DNA of 64,000 bases from Maratus speciosus (GCA_963932465.1 OZ010786.1:268678411-268742410); one strand, 5' to 3'. Positions 22,477 to 35,786 are shown, counted from the first letter of the stretch. Notes: generated from the letters alone by a model not told the origin. A program made the numbers and translations.

Positions 22477-23563
22477 CTAGTGGATCATACCCGGGCTTCC
22501 CGGGTTAAAGAATATAGGTGAAAACATTTTTTTTTATTGAAAAGTAATAATTTTTTTTATGCAATAATTTTTTTAGGTTGACCACTTACATTAAAAAAGC
22601 ATTTTTCATGTGGAAAATACGAATTATACAATCAAATAAATTTTTGAAATTTATCAAAAGCGATATTTTTTTATTAGCCGCTTGCTAAGAGGTATTTGCC
22701 AAGATTTTGCTACTTATGGCATACTTTTATATTCTGATAATTTCAGAGCTTATACATGTCTGGTAAATTTGTGTTTTATTTATATTATTTTATTTATTTA
22801 TTCATAGGGCAATTTTTTTATGGATATTAGCCGTAAGAAAATGATGAAATCTTTATTTTGTTTTAAGGCAATCGGATTAATCTTTCGTAATCGAGCTCCA
22901 TGCAATATAGATAAATTAAAAAATATTTCATGCTTTAAAATTGTTTTTAAAACCATGTACAATCAGTAAACTGAGATGAACTTTGCAAACAAATTACATT
23001 TGAAAAAAAAATCCTATTTGGTGATCTAAAAATTTAAATTGTACGATTACAAATACGTTAGCTTTTTGTCTTTACAATATTATTCTTTTATTTGTTTATA
23101 AAAGAAGTATTAATTTCGTTAATTCGTCTTTCACAAATATGTTAGATTGGTGTTTTTTTATATATATATTATTCTTTTATTCGTTTATAAAGGAAGTATT
23201 AATTTCGTTATGCAAAAATAGTCGGAAACAAATGCTGAAAAATGTTTGTTGCTTTATGTGCAAAATGTTTATTATTATTACCTATTGAAACCGGCACGTG
23301 ATAAGATAAACTTTTAAAAAATCATACTTAAAAATTATTTTAGAAAATATAATACATCAGTCAATGAATACAGTTTTTAAACAAATTGCATTTGAAAGTA
23401 AATTTTTTCCCTATGCGACGAAAATTGAAAATGTACGATGGTCAGAAGATTAAAAAAATTGCAGTAGCGAAAATTTCAAGGCCGAAATTTGATCGTGAAG
23501 TGTTGCCATTCATAAAATGACGTAAGCGTTACGCACAGATACGTTTGTTCTTTATAATATAGA
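22477..23563 (-). mobile_element. Helitron (family 2) inside the hAT
   Basis: Minus strand: begins TCTATATTATAAAGAACAAA after host A, ends with hairpin CCCGGGAAGCCCGGG, ten bases, then CTAG before host T. These are standard Helitron termini with A|T insertion. 1,087 bp, no Rep/helicase ORF. Confidence 0.85.
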
Positions 23564-24339
23564 TACTTAATCAGTAAAATATAATAAAGATCAGTTATTA
23601 GGGTTTGGTTATCAATTGAGGCTCTTATGCTTGGATTTCCGGAATGAAAACAGCAATTTTCACCATCTCAAAAGTTGCATGCGCACTTCTCATATCCATA
23701 TTCATCATTTTTTAAAAAATTGTATTTTGTTTGATCATTTAAAAATCCTTTTAACTCAAAACTTGAAGTCACGATTGTCAGCAACATCTTTTACATGAAC
23801 AGATGCACTCTTTACTCGAGATTCTAATCTCAATTCCGGAGAGTAAAAATTTCTGTAATTTATATTTTTTTTATGCATTTGAGTTAAAATTTTTAGTTTT
23901 ATCTAAGAAAATGATCGTTTTATTTTAAATATAACTTCATTTTCACTTAAATAAGCCTAGTGTCTGAAACTTAGTATCAGTACACGTGCAGAAGGAAAAA
24001 CAATATAGAAAATTTATGAGGAAAAATGCGTGTTTTCAAAAGCAGTTTGTCATTTTCCGTTATTATGCCCCTAATATAATATACTGCTCCTAATGAGATT
24101 TTGCGCCACTAAACCCTATACAGCAATTTTTATCAACAATTTTGAATTTTTATTAGAAAATAGCATGAATAAAGTTAAAAATACCTCATTATTTCTCTCT
24201 TGTCTGCAATAATGAAAGCTACCTAATTTTCATCATTTTGAAAAAATTTCATAAAATGCTTTTAAAATTAAAATATAAAAGTGGGGATATTATTAAAAGA
24301 CAGATAGTGCGATCACATCTACAAAGGAAGAGCTTTCAG

Positions 24340-24342
<3 letters not shown>

Positions 24343-24376
<34 letters not shown>
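24343..24376. repeat. (AT)n microsatellite
   Basis: About 17 AT dinucleotides. Confidence 0.9.
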
Positions 24377-24383
<7 letters not shown>

Positions 24384-24609
24384 ATTGGTTCAGCAGAATG
24401 ATCATCGCAGATGACTAAAAAACACATTTGTGCTTTAAATATATAGATTATATAAAATTAGGAAAAAATAAATTAAGCAAATTATGTTATTTTGATAAAA
24501 TTATCGTAGAATGTCCTAAAGAATAGCATTAAAATTTTATTATTCGAAAGAATTTTTGGCAAAAACTTCAGGAACATGATATTATTTTAAACCACGAATT
24601 ATTTGTTTG

Positions 24610-25406
24610 CTAGAACTCGGCGAAGCAAATCCACCCAGGCGAAAATCATCAATTTCTGTAATATAAATCGCTATTATTTGCATGTCACCTGTCTTTTATA
24701 AAGACACTCTAAGTTTTTGTAAAACATTGCGTTTTATCAATATGTGATTTCGATTACATTATTTTTAAAAGTGAAGCATTTTCCCCTGTGAAGAATTTCA
24801 AAGCAGCTGGGCTGTGAAAATGACGCACTTCTACAAAACATAATTCACGTTTAAGAATTAAAATACCCGCTTTTTTATAAAATGACGTCATTTGCATCCG
24901 CTAAAGCAATCCACTTTTATAATCGAATCTTAAACTTCGTCTATAGAAAAGTGTGCATATGACGTCATTATCACGGAATAACAGACAATATTCTTGACAT
25001 AGCCCATATTTTAATTTCAACTTTTTTTCAGGTTTTATGAGAAAATGGCAACAAAAAAGATACAGTATCTCCTATTTTTGACTATTTTCAGTTTACTTTC
25101 AATGACTTTCAATAGAAATGAGGTACTTTTGTTGCCACGATAAGAAAAATGGTATTAAAAACTACAACAAAAATTAATATCTCAAAAATAAATTGAGATA
25201 CAGCTTTCAAACAAATTGAATTTAAAAGAGCATTTTTTTTCCTTATACGACGGTGTAAATATTTTAAATGTGCGATGTTTAAAAGTTTAAAAATTTGCAG
25301 TAAAGAAAATTGCAAAACCAAAATTTTATTTCAAATTTCAAAGTGTTGCCATTCGCAAAATGACGTATGCGTTACGCACAGATATGTTTGTCCTTTATAA
25401 TATAGA
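24610..25406 (-). mobile_element. Helitron family 2, second copy
   Basis: The right 300 bp closely resemble 23270-23563, including AGTGTTGCCATTCGCAAAAT, CGTTACGCACAGATA and the terminal TTTATAATATAGAT. The right end is secure. The left end at a CTAG near 24610 has no clear hairpin and is not preceded by A, so this boundary is tentative. Confidence 0.6.
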
Positions 25407-28400
25407 TACTGAATTTATTTTCAATTACCATCAATACAGATGGAATTGTCAAAAGATTACATACTTAAAATAACTTCAAAACTCAAGAAATCGTAACACT
25501 TGCCTTATAATAAATTCTACATTATTAGAGTGAAGAACAAAAACGCATAAACGTTTAATGAGATTGGGTTGTTTTGCACAAATATCTGAATTTGGGTCCA
25601 GTTGATACTAATTCCAGGCAAATGTTTGGTTCTGTATTTAAAAGACTTCTGTATTTCGTTTTGGTGGCTGCGTTAATCGAAAATTTTGCTTCACAGTCCT
25701 ATGTCGTTGTGAAAGGAAACAAAATTAATTCTGCTTTCTTAGACAAAGTTTTAAATTCATCTGACAAATAAAATAAATAATCTGATAGGTTTTGGTTTTA
25801 AAGTAACATTATGAACACTAAATATACCAGGAATTTTACTCAAGTTTTATAAAAATATTTCGGACTAGAATTTTTATTTAAAACTATTTAACATTAAATT
25901 TAACTTATTTCTGCTTGATTTATATATTTTTTATTTTATGAACAATTTTTAGTTGAAAACGAAATATTTCATTTGGTACCACCAAATAACAGGTTGCTGG
26001 TATATTCAGTGTTAACTTGCTATGAGATGCCAAATAAACGAGAACCTCGTGTTTCAACGAATTTAAGCTGGGTGTTTTTTATAACACTGAATACATTCAG
26101 TACACATTTAAAGTCGTCCGAAGACTTTTCTATTCAGCTGTTCAAAAATATTGTTTAAACAGGTGTTTCAAAGAAGTATGATGCCCTGAATATTTAATTG
26201 TATTTTTTTTTTAATCGGTTGTTGTTTGCATTCTTTTTTAACAAAAGTGACGTAATCGATACTATCGTTTCCTTCAGAATCCGATCAATGTTCGTTTTAT
26301 CTTAAAAGAAGGCACGTTTGGTAAATGCATCGGAAATTGAGGCAAATTTTCATTGCAATGATAAATACATTTATTTCATTTTGCTGCACATATCGACCAA
26401 ATGTGAAATTAGCAATCACAATCTTCATTACTTAAAAGTTTTGCCTGTTTAGAGTTATGGTTCTTCTAATATCACCTCTGCAATTTAAAACAATCGTGTA
26501 AACGCTCTTCCTCGAAATGATCATCTTAATTCGGCATGCAGTAGGAGGGGAGGATGCTGCCTCCCAATAACGTCACACATGAGTTTTAAAAGTTTCCTTT
26601 TAAGTGTTCGGGATTTTATATAGTAGTTATTTATTTTAATGACACATTCAATCTTATCATAAGTTCAGAAGACACATTGTCGAGGATAGCGTGTATCTAT
26701 AAAGAGCGCAATAGATGGTGCTGCAGTACTTTGCCATCTCTTTAATTTTTGCAATGGCTCCAGCATTGTGATTGTGACACGTCATTGCTTTTGCTTCATC
26801 AGTGTATTCATGTTCATATGTGTTTCCCTGTGCACTCATCCCAAAACATTTCGTCCCTTAAGTGCGTTGGTTTGTAGTGATCTACAAACAATATGATCCT
26901 GATAGCTTTGCGAAACCGCTTTCAGACTAGCGTTAGTAAGGCACTTAATTTTAATCACGTTAATGTTCTCAACACCATAGTAATAGAGAACTCAAGTCCA
27001 GTTCCGTGTGCCCTTTCAAAAAAGTAAGTGAATACTTTTAAGTGCCCTAATCTGAAAGGGATATTACTATATGTAACTGAAAAATACCAACAAAACTGCT
27101 AATCCAGTGAAGTCAGTAGATTCATGCATTTGTATTGCAAACTTTGTATATCTGAAGAGATTTTTGCGTGTTCTTTTACGTCACCTGCCATATAGTTAAT
27201 TTTTTATGGAGGTATTTGACAGGGGACTATTTAACATTAAATTAACAACTTTTTCATAAAGGAAATTCCTAACAATGTGATTTTTACACGGTTTATCAAG
27301 GATCTCTGCAATTATATGATTTTCACGAACTCGAGTGATTCGTTGAACTATGAGGAAGGCGCCAAGTGGTCATAGGCGCCGACTTTAACGGGGACGATGG
27401 GGTCAAACCAGGCAAACTTCCTTCACTAATTTTAGAACATTATTTTTGTCCTAAGTAATCACAGTGATTAAATAAGACAAGGGGAAAATTTTTAATTAGT
27501 GATAGAAGTATATCTTATTGCCTATTTTTGCCCTCATGAAGTTTGCGCCTGGACATTTCATATTTATTTTAAAGCTGTTCTCAACTGCTCTGCTCAGCAA
27601 GAGCAAAACGTTTTGACACATTTACAAATTCATTTTTAAAGGAAATATATAAAATTGGAAGGCATAACTATGGAAGCGATTTGGAATCGAGCTGTGTTTT
27701 CCATCTTTTAATAAATGAATTACCTATTGAGTTATAAGTGTTTTTGATCACCTGACAAAGACTTTTTCACCCTTCCTTAAGTGGTTATTTTTCTTTCGCG
27801 TGGAAATTCGGTTCAAAACGCGCACTTTGATAATATTTTCTAAAAGATCTATTGCGTTTGCAAAAAACTGGAAAACACAGTTATGTTACATAGTTTCTAA
27901 ACAACAACACCTGTTAGTTTCACACATTTCCGAACAGAAATAAATTAAAACTTATGTCATAAAGTTGCCCTTTTGAAGTTGAGAACAGCGTTAACAATTG
28001 TTGTGATAGTTTCTTTTGAATCATGCATACGTTATTTTGCACTTCATATTGAAGAAAAAATTAGGGGTTTTATCTTTTAAAACAGAATGGTTTCTTTCAA
28101 ATGATGGCGCAGTTGAGCATGAAGCGTGGAGTTACTGGATAACACTTTACTTCAGGTAACACTGAGAAGAGTTGAGAAATTCAAATATCCAAATTATCCT
28201 TCAGAATACAATATCTCGCTTTCTTCCATTAAATCTACGTTTGTGTCTCATTTATCGCATTTTTTGATCGAAAAACTTAAAAATAGAGTGCAAGTAGAAA
28301 TTAATTTTGGCACCGGTAACTTTTAGAGAAAATAAAATTTAATTTATTAAATGTGTTTAATTAGTTGTAGATAGTTATCTTTATAGAAATATTATTGTAA

Positions 28401-28552
28401 CAAGAAAATCTATCCACGTTTTTGAAAAAAAAAGAAAGAAAAACTTCCTTGTGTTGATTTTGTCAATTGTGTGTTTTTTGTGTTGATTTTATTTTTCTAA
28501 AGTGCGGCTGGAAAATTCACGCGGAGCCCCAAGTGCACTTTGGGAACCTCTG
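25407..28552. other. hAT interior, unrecognised
   Basis: Short ORFs only, none resembling a hAT transposase (no BED finger, no RW or dimerisation motif seen). Confidence 0.4.
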
Positions 28553-28989
28553 GTCTAGCCCATGAGCTAGGATATTGATAGTGATATTATTTTCATCAGG
28601 TAGACATTAGTAACTTGCCTCGTTTTTCACCGATGCTCTGAGATTGCACAGCGATCATCGTAAGTTTTTATTAACTCTAATGCCAGTGGCAACGTTAGCG
28701 AAAAGATCATTTGTAAATGACTCCATGACATCACTGAATTGCTTGAGAAAGAAAACTTTGTTGGAACCTTACTTGATCGAAACAAACTCTTAACAATGAC
28801 GGGTCGAACTATTCAGTCCTTGACCTGAGATATCCAGGGTTTTGACAGAAAAGGATACCAGGATTTCTTATGAAATCGACCAAACTGATTTCACGTTTTC
28901 CATAACTGTCAAGTTTGCATTTTTGATTTATGGAAACTCAGCGGAACCAACTATCATCTGAAAGTTTGAAATAATTCCTACACAAGTGA

Positions 28990-29420
28990 TTCACAGCACT
29001 CTGCTATCATGGGGCATTGGTAATGACAGCGGCAGTGGGATGATTACAAAATCTTAAACGATAGGAAATGTCTTCGCTTTTTTTTCTAGCGAAGAACGAT
29101 GTTCATTTTCCGGTAATTTTGTTTGTGAACGGGCACAAAACACATTTTAATTGTGAAATACGAGAATTGTATGAACCTCTACAGATATTATCCACATTTT
29201 TCAAACATGTGATGATGTTGTTTTTCGTCAGCTAAAAACTAATTGTTACTTCGCTAACGCGAAAAGCATTAACTTGAAACTATAACTCAAGTGTGCACTG
29301 TTCAATCCTGAAAACCCTAGAAAAATATAACGATAACAATAAAAATAGTTTCAAGGCAGCAGGACTTTATCCATTCAATTCAAAACACGGAAGGCTATTC
29401 AAAGTGCAAGGATCGCATCA
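28990..29420 (+). pseudogene. pogo-type DDE transposase remnant
   Basis: Translated pieces in different frames resemble the DDE_1 domain: VNGHKTHF (family form VDGHxSH) near 29130 and FKAAGLYPFN near 29357 (family form FxxxGIYPFN). Stops and shifts lie between them. The second catalytic Asp appears as Asn in VNGH. No termini were recognised. Confidence 0.5.
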
Positions 29421-30559
29421 TTAACAATGTTTCAACTGTTACTAGTTGTAACAAGTCTTTAAACGTCGCGAAATCTGAAAAATCCGTCGATTGACGATTT
29501 CCGCCAAGTCGTCGGTGAGAATGGGGTGAAGATAGTCAGAAATACTCAACGACCCTCAAGTGAAGAGTTGTAAGCTGTACGTCGTTTTCGTAAGCGTCTG
29601 GAGAAAAAAGCAAACACTCAAACAAGGATTACGGAAATGGCAACAGAATCAGCGGACGAAGTTGGCCCATACCCAGTGAACATCACAACATTCAATCTAC
29701 GTACGAGCTCCAGTAACGACAACGTCGAAAATATTCTTTTGAATCAGAAAATTGTTAGCCTAAAACTAAAAATTCCTAGCCTAAAATTCCTAGCCTAAAA
29801 CTACCGGCGAATCTAGTTTATCAAGGCCAGAAAATTCATACCCTTTCCCCTGCACACCTGAAGATTATGCTCTCATTGGTTAAACGAAATCTTTGAATGG
29901 CTCCAGAGTACCGTAAGGAGAGGGACAGGAAACCCGATAGAATGCCTTTCGTCCTGACACCGCAAAAGTGGCAAGAACTGCAAAATGCCACGATCGGATG
30001 AAGCAAGATGTCCATCAAAAAGAAGCAAACCAAAAAGAAAGATTAGTAAAACAGGGTGTAAAATAAACTGAGAAGGCCAACAAAGAAGCTTAGAATGCTA
30101 ATTAATGGCCAAGGGTCAAAGGCGATCAAAAATGATCACAAAAAAAAGATTGATTTTGGTAGGCCATTAGTTTTGGCTGGTTTGAGGTGGGCCACCATTG
30201 GTGTTTTTAGACTTTTTTGTAAAGAAAATCATGCAAATTAATATACAGTAGCGGTCAAAAGTTTCCAGCCAGTTAGTTTCTTTGATTTGTTTGACAGAAC
30301 ATTTCAACGAAGAAGAAGCACAATTGCTCCAAAAGTTAGGCATAAGCAAATTACCTCTAACCACGTGATCATTTTGATTGGATACTGAAGATACTTGATG
30401 CAAAGGGGGAGAATTCGAAATTTGCGTGTGCAAAAGTTTCCGGTCATTCTTCATCCGTTAGTTTTTGCTATCGATGAAGTGTTTTTTTGGCCATGTTTGT
30501 TAATTAATCAACGTGAATAACGTATTTGAAATTAAGTTGAACAATTTATTGTTACTAAA

Positions 30560-31450
30560 CGAGTGATTTGTTTGTCGCTAAAGGGGCAATCCTCTCGTGA
30601 GATTGCGGCAAAATTGTCGATCGGAAAATTTGCTGTGAACGATATTTAAAAAATATATAAATATGGTCATGGCCTTCGGAACTTTCCCCGGTCCGGAGGA
30701 TCCCGGAAAACGACTATTCTTGTGGACAGAATTATCAGGAGAAAAGTAGTTGTGACCTGCATAAAAATGCCGCTGCAATTCCCCGCGATTCACGGTGTTA
30801 AAATATTGCTGAATTAAGTTGGTCTACCATGTCAAGGCGCTTACGTGACGTAGGACTTTATGGAACAGTCGGTATTAAAAACCTTTCATAAGTAAAAAAA
30901 AAAAAAATCAGAGGGCCCGACTGGCGTTTGCCAAGGAATACAAAGACTAGTCAAGTGAAAACTGGAAAAAATACTATTTTCCAATGAATCCACGTTCAAT
31001 ATTTTTGGGAGTGATAACAGACACTACAACCGGCGATCTAAAAACAAAATATAAGATTTGAGATATGTTATTACTACAATGGAGAATGGCGGAGGACACG
31101 TTATGCTGTGGGGAGCATTTTCTGGAAAAAGTGCCTGTCCGTTATTTGAAATCCGCGGCTAGATGAATAGTGCAATGCATAAGGATATCTTACAAGATCA
31201 TTTGCTGCCTTATTGGAGGAAAAATTATGGTCACAACTATTTGTTTCATCATGATAACGACCGAAAGCATACATACAAGCTCGTCAAGCAGTGTCTTTCG
31301 CACAAAAAAATTCCCGCTTTTGAAATGGACAGCCCAATCACCCGATCTGAATCCAACAGAAAATCTTTGAAATTAACTTGAAAACGTGTGTGGAATTATA
31401 AATATTCCAATTCAGCAGCATTTTCACAAAAATTGCAAGAACCGTAGAAA
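30560..31450 (+). pseudogene. Tc1-like transposase pseudogene
   Basis: Order of pieces: helix-turn-helix (ICLSLKGQSSREIAAKLSI, about 30567), second helix-turn-helix region with SMSRRLRDVGLYG (about 30829), LAFAKEYKD (about 30923), FSNESTFNIFG (about 30980), then HHDNDRKHT (31248) and QSPDLNPTEN (31337). These are the DD34E landmarks. The first catalytic Asp (FSDES in the family) reads Asn here. In-frame stops and at least two frameshifts make it dead. Confidence 0.85.
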
Positions 31451-31642
31451 AAACTTAACATTTACGATCTACAACAGTTCATTGAATTAATGCTACGTTG
31501 CTGTGCAGCAGTTCTTATTACTAAATGTATGAATACAAAATACTAATTGTAAATGTTGTTGATCATTGTTATTTTCTCCTATAACACCATTTTTTTTCCA
31601 AACTTGCCAAGGTGTCCGAAAACTTTTGAGAACATGCGTTTT

Positions 31643-31902
31643 CTTTTGAAATTAAGCCGAGAGGTTCTGCTCTCGAAGCTGGTAGACGGGAGGTGCTGGG
31701 TTCGATCCCAATCGCGCCTGTCGGCCTAATCGTTCGGAGTTTTCGTGGTTTTCTTCGAACCTTGGATTTCCAAGCGTTAATACGGGTTAGGTTCCCTTAG
31801 AAAGACCCCCACGAAGGGCACCCCGCCCCCTGGGCCTATATTTCTCGAGCAGATAATTGGCCGTCAAAAATCAACCAACCAACAACCAACTTTTGAAATT
31901 AA
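31643..31902 (+). mobile_element. tRNA-derived SINE with 13-bp target duplications
   Basis: Body about 31656-31889 lies between exact direct repeats CTTTTGAAATTAA (31643-31655, 31890-31902). The head has a consensus-like B box GGTTCGATCCC at about 31700 with an upstream A-box-like GAAGCTGGTAGACGG segment. The tail carries (CCAA)n-like repeats. It inserted into the 3' part of the Tc1 element. Confidence 0.88.
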
Positions 31903-32394
31903 TTTTGGCAATTAAATTTATTAATATTCATTTTTTATTATATATATAAGTTCTTAACTGTTATGTCAATAAAGTGTATAAGTATCACTTTGAGATTCCT
32001 CTTCATATGGGTATACTTACAAATTAACCAAAAATTTTATGTTGGCCGGAAACTTTGACCACCACTGTATTTTTACTTTCTTGACCTAAAGTATTTTTCG
32101 ATTCTTGCTTCTTATATTTTGATCATCGTCATGAAAAAATTTGGTATTTTTATTTAACAACGTAATGAAGTAATTTTTTTTTAATTTAAAAACAATAAAG
32201 CGTAAGCAGCATCTTAAAATAATATTGTAAATGCATGGAAAACGGGATTTTGACAACAGAAATAATATGTATGATAACTTAATTTCACTCGTTTTAATCT
32301 CAAGTAATTTCGCTTATGTTACTTGTAAAAATTAAATTACAGGTAATGTAATATTGATGTAAAAAGGTGGTTATCCACATTTGAGATTGTAATG

Positions 32395-32705
32395 CCTTTT
32401 TTTTTATAATTTTCCATTTATTCCAGACGTTACTTCATACTTTAAAAACAATTTTACTCCCTGTAATGATGAATATACTTTTTAAATGTTACGTCTAATA
32501 TATTTTTATAAAAACTGACCTGCATATATTACAAAGAGTAAAATTTTTTTAAAGTAACAATTTTACTCCCTGTAATCATAAATATACTTTTTAAATGTTA
32601 CGTCTAATATATTTTTATAAAAACTGACCTGTATATATTACAGCGAGTAAAATTGTTTTTAAAGTATAAAATAATGTCTGGAATTGATATATAAACGAAA
32701 AAAAT
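32395..32705. mobile_element. palindromic element with internal 109-bp duplication
   Basis: Outer blocks TCCAGACGTTACTTCATACT and, inverted, AGTATAAAATAATGTCTGGA mark a palindrome. Inside, a block starting CAATTTTACTCCCTGTAATS is repeated directly at 32449 and 32558, each copy ending in its inverse (ATTACA..GAGTAAAATT). Confidence 0.75.
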
Positions 32706-33553
32706 TGTAATACTGATGTTTTGTGCAATTTTTTATAAGAAATTTCCTCTCTATTTTTTTTTCTTTTATAGATTATTTTCTAAACTAGGGGGCTCGGCCC
32801 CCTACGAGCTACGCTCGCCAACCCCCGTCCAGACACCACAGACTCTAAATGCACGCTAATGTGATCGGCTTTAAAAAGATTTCGAAAGATTGAATTATAA
32901 TTTAAAAAACAGTGGCGATCTCCCTATAAACTGATTTCTATTCATTTCTCTTTTATTGGGGAAATTTTAATGCCAAATCCGCTGCGGTACTACTTGATTA
33001 TCCCGTCGACTAATTTCGCCAAATTATATAAATCGCCAAACCACTCGCCAAATTATACAAATTGACATAATTTTTATTTTAAATAACGAAAGAACAAATA
33101 AATTAGTACAACATTAATAAAAATACAAATAAATCGTCGAAATAAAAATAACTTGATGACGTAGACACGTGTAACAACATTCCAAAATAAGCTAATATAA
33201 AAGGAATTAAGTAAACAGAATCTTTGTCTCCCGGTATTTTTTAACAAAGCGAAAAGAAAGTTCTTTTAAATGAGACATTTTAAATTAATCGTTTTTAATC
33301 TGACGTAATTTTGACCAAACTATTCTTTCTCTTTTTAATATTCAAGTGCAAATACTTGTGTTAGAAATAAAATATTATTTGCGCTTTCCTAAGAAAAATA
33401 GTTGAAAAGTATCCTCTCAAAATATCAAATAAATGTCTAGCGCAATTTGTAAATTTAAACCGTTTTGCAATATTATTTTGTGTTCATTTTATGTAATAAC
33501 TGTAATGTGACGTAAATATGACGTAATTTCTCCTATTTAAGACTTCTAACGCA

Positions 33554-35786
33554 TCTCGCTATTCTAAAAAAAAGTAACTACCGCTGTCACCGCCGCCGCC
33601 GCCGCCGGTTTTGAATTTTTTGTGACAGGAGGTCTTTCTTCGTTAATATTAAGAAAAATAATGCATACAAAAATATGAAAATCGGTAGTGTTATACAGAA
33701 ATGTTTGATAAACACGCTGATGCAGACAGTTTTCAAATCGAAGATTTATTTTAAGAGATATTTAATGCTAAAGTTGGACAAAATCGTTCCACTAAAAAAG
33801 TTTTATAGTAGCAAAAACTATACATCGGAATTTAATAATTTTTAGTTCATTTTATACGTTATAATTTCCAGTTGTGCAGAATTGATTTATTTTTTAAATT
33901 TGACTCATTTTTCGAGGTTTTATATCTAATTTAAATTCAAATTTTCAGCATTTCGAGAGATATTTTTTACAGATTTTAGAAAGTGATATTAATTTAAACT
34001 GTTGCCAACTGTATAAATAGCGGAAACAATAATGTTTGCTTAAAAAAAAAAAAAAATATTTATACGTGTAATAAATTAAAAATTTATTTACACGTGACTA
34101 TTATAAACAGAAAAAAACATTTGGAATTAGAATTAAATAATTATGTACAAAAAGCAGGAACTTATTAAAAATTACGTCATAAAAACTATAATTACACGTG
34201 AATTTTAAGAGAGAAAGGAATTTGTAAAATAATAAATTTATTATCACGCGTTAGAAGTCTTAAATAGGAGAAATTACGTCATATTTACGTCACATTACAG
34301 TTATTACATAAAATGAACACAAAATAATATTGCAAAACGGTTTAAATTTACAAATTGCGCTAGACATTTATTTGATATTTTAAGAGGATACTTTTCAACT
34401 ATTTCAATTCCGACTATTAGCTCACACTCTCCCTATATTTATTTATTTATATATTTATATATTTATCTTGTTCAAATTTTCAATCGTTATTAAAATACTC
34501 ATTATTCATCCTATCAAGTTGAAATAATTTTTTTTAACCCTCCGTCTACCAGACGGGTCCATTGGACCCGACAGGTACATACAAAATATTCATTCAAACC
34601 AGAAATTTCTTTAAAATAAACTAAGTATATAAACCAGACAAAAATAAGGTAAATAAATAAGTTAAATAGTTTTAAATAAAAATTCTGGTGAAGAACGTTT
34701 TATTAAAACTTGAATAAAATTCCCGGTAGATCTAGGGTTAAACTTGTACTGGATGACAATTGATGTTAATACAGTTTTTTCAAATATTAATTAATTAATT
34801 AAATATTAATTAATTAATTTTAGTTTTGCATGGGAAACAAAATGGCGGTCATTGGTTATTGAAGTTCAATGAAAGTATTTTCAATAAGGGGTTACCATAG
34901 GGGAGACCCTGTTTTGTCGCCGAATACCACCAAGTTTCTCGCCAACTTGGCGATATATCACCAAATTTGGCGGCCAAAATGAGTCGCCAAAAGTGATGCC
35001 AACTTGGCGATATTTCGCCAAATTCCGATAGAGTTCCATTGTAAACCTACTTGCTTATAGAAAATCAACAAATTGAGATATTTTAATGCAACAAAAACTA
35101 ATATTAGCTTAAGGGATTATATTAAATTTTTCTTTGATGGCCTAAGTAGGAATTGACTTTAAAAACAAAATTTTTATATTACTTGTTTTCTTAGGAAAGC
35201 GCAAATAATATTTTAATAATAACACAAGTATTTTCACGTGAATATTAAAAAGAGAAAGAATTGTTTGGTCAAAATTACGTCAGATTAAAAACGATTAATT
35301 TAAAATGTCTCATTTAAAAGAACTTTCTTTTCGCTTTGTTAAAAAATACCGGGAGACAAAGATTCTGTTTACTTATTTCCTTTTATATTAGCTTATTTTG
35401 AAATGTTGTTACACGTGTCTACGTCATCAAGTTATTTTTATTTCGACGTTTTATTTGTATTTTTATTAATGTTGTACTAATTTATTTGTTCTTTCGTTAT
35501 TTAAAATAAAAATTATGTCAAATTGTATAATTTGGCGATTTATATAATTTGGTGAAATTAGTCGACGGGATAATTAAGTAGTACCGCAGCGGATTTGGCG
35601 TTAAAATTTCCCCAATCAAAGAGAAATGAATAGAAATCCGTTTATAGGGAGATCACCACTGTTTTTTAAATTATAATTCAATCTTTCGAAATCTTTTTAA
35701 AGCCGATCACATTAGCGTGCATTTAGAGTCTGCGGTGTCTGGACGGGGGTTGGCGAGCGTAGCTCGTAGGGGGCCGAGCCCCCTAG
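33554..35786 (+). mobile_element. Helitron copy E nested in copy C
   Basis: Starts TCTCGCTATTCTAAAAAAAA after A33553 and ends GGGGGCCGAGCCCCCTAG before T35787. Host sequence reads TTCTAACGC-A|T-GTTAATAAA, matching ATGCGTTAGAA inverted in copy B. The middle (about 34434-35100) carries extra sequence, including repeated CGCCAACTTGGCGAT-type palindromes also seen at 51.6 kb. Confidence 0.9.

Larger units (their letters stand above)
22271..28552. mobile_element. hAT element with 8-bp target duplication
   Basis: Left end CAGTGGTTCCCAAACTTTTT and right end (minus strand) CAGAGGTTCCCAAAGTGCAC are matching hAT-type TIRs. GCGCGGAGTCC and CGCGTG/GGGGCTCC blocks follow inward. The 8-mer GTCTAGCC is repeated exactly outside both ends (22263-22270, 28553-28560). 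The 6.28-kb interior lacks any recognisable hAT transposase and carries nested Helitrons, so it is non-autonomous or badly decayed. Confidence 0.92.
30246..32067 (+). mobile_element. Tc1-like transposon with nested SINE
   Basis: Ends CAGTAGCGGTCAAAAGTTTC and (minus strand) CAGTGGTGGTCAAAGTTTCC are TIRs of about 25 bp, each next to a TA target dinucleotide. Removing the 247 bp of SINE plus one duplication leaves about 1.58 kb, normal for Tc1. Confidence 0.9.

Noticed and set aside
24610..24640. Firm 3' end for the second family 2 Helitron
   Set aside because: CTAG is present but no clear hairpin and no preceding A; left as tentative.
30167..30454. 95-codon minus-strand ORF over the Tc1 left end
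   Set aside because: It spans the transposon border and has no recognisable domain.
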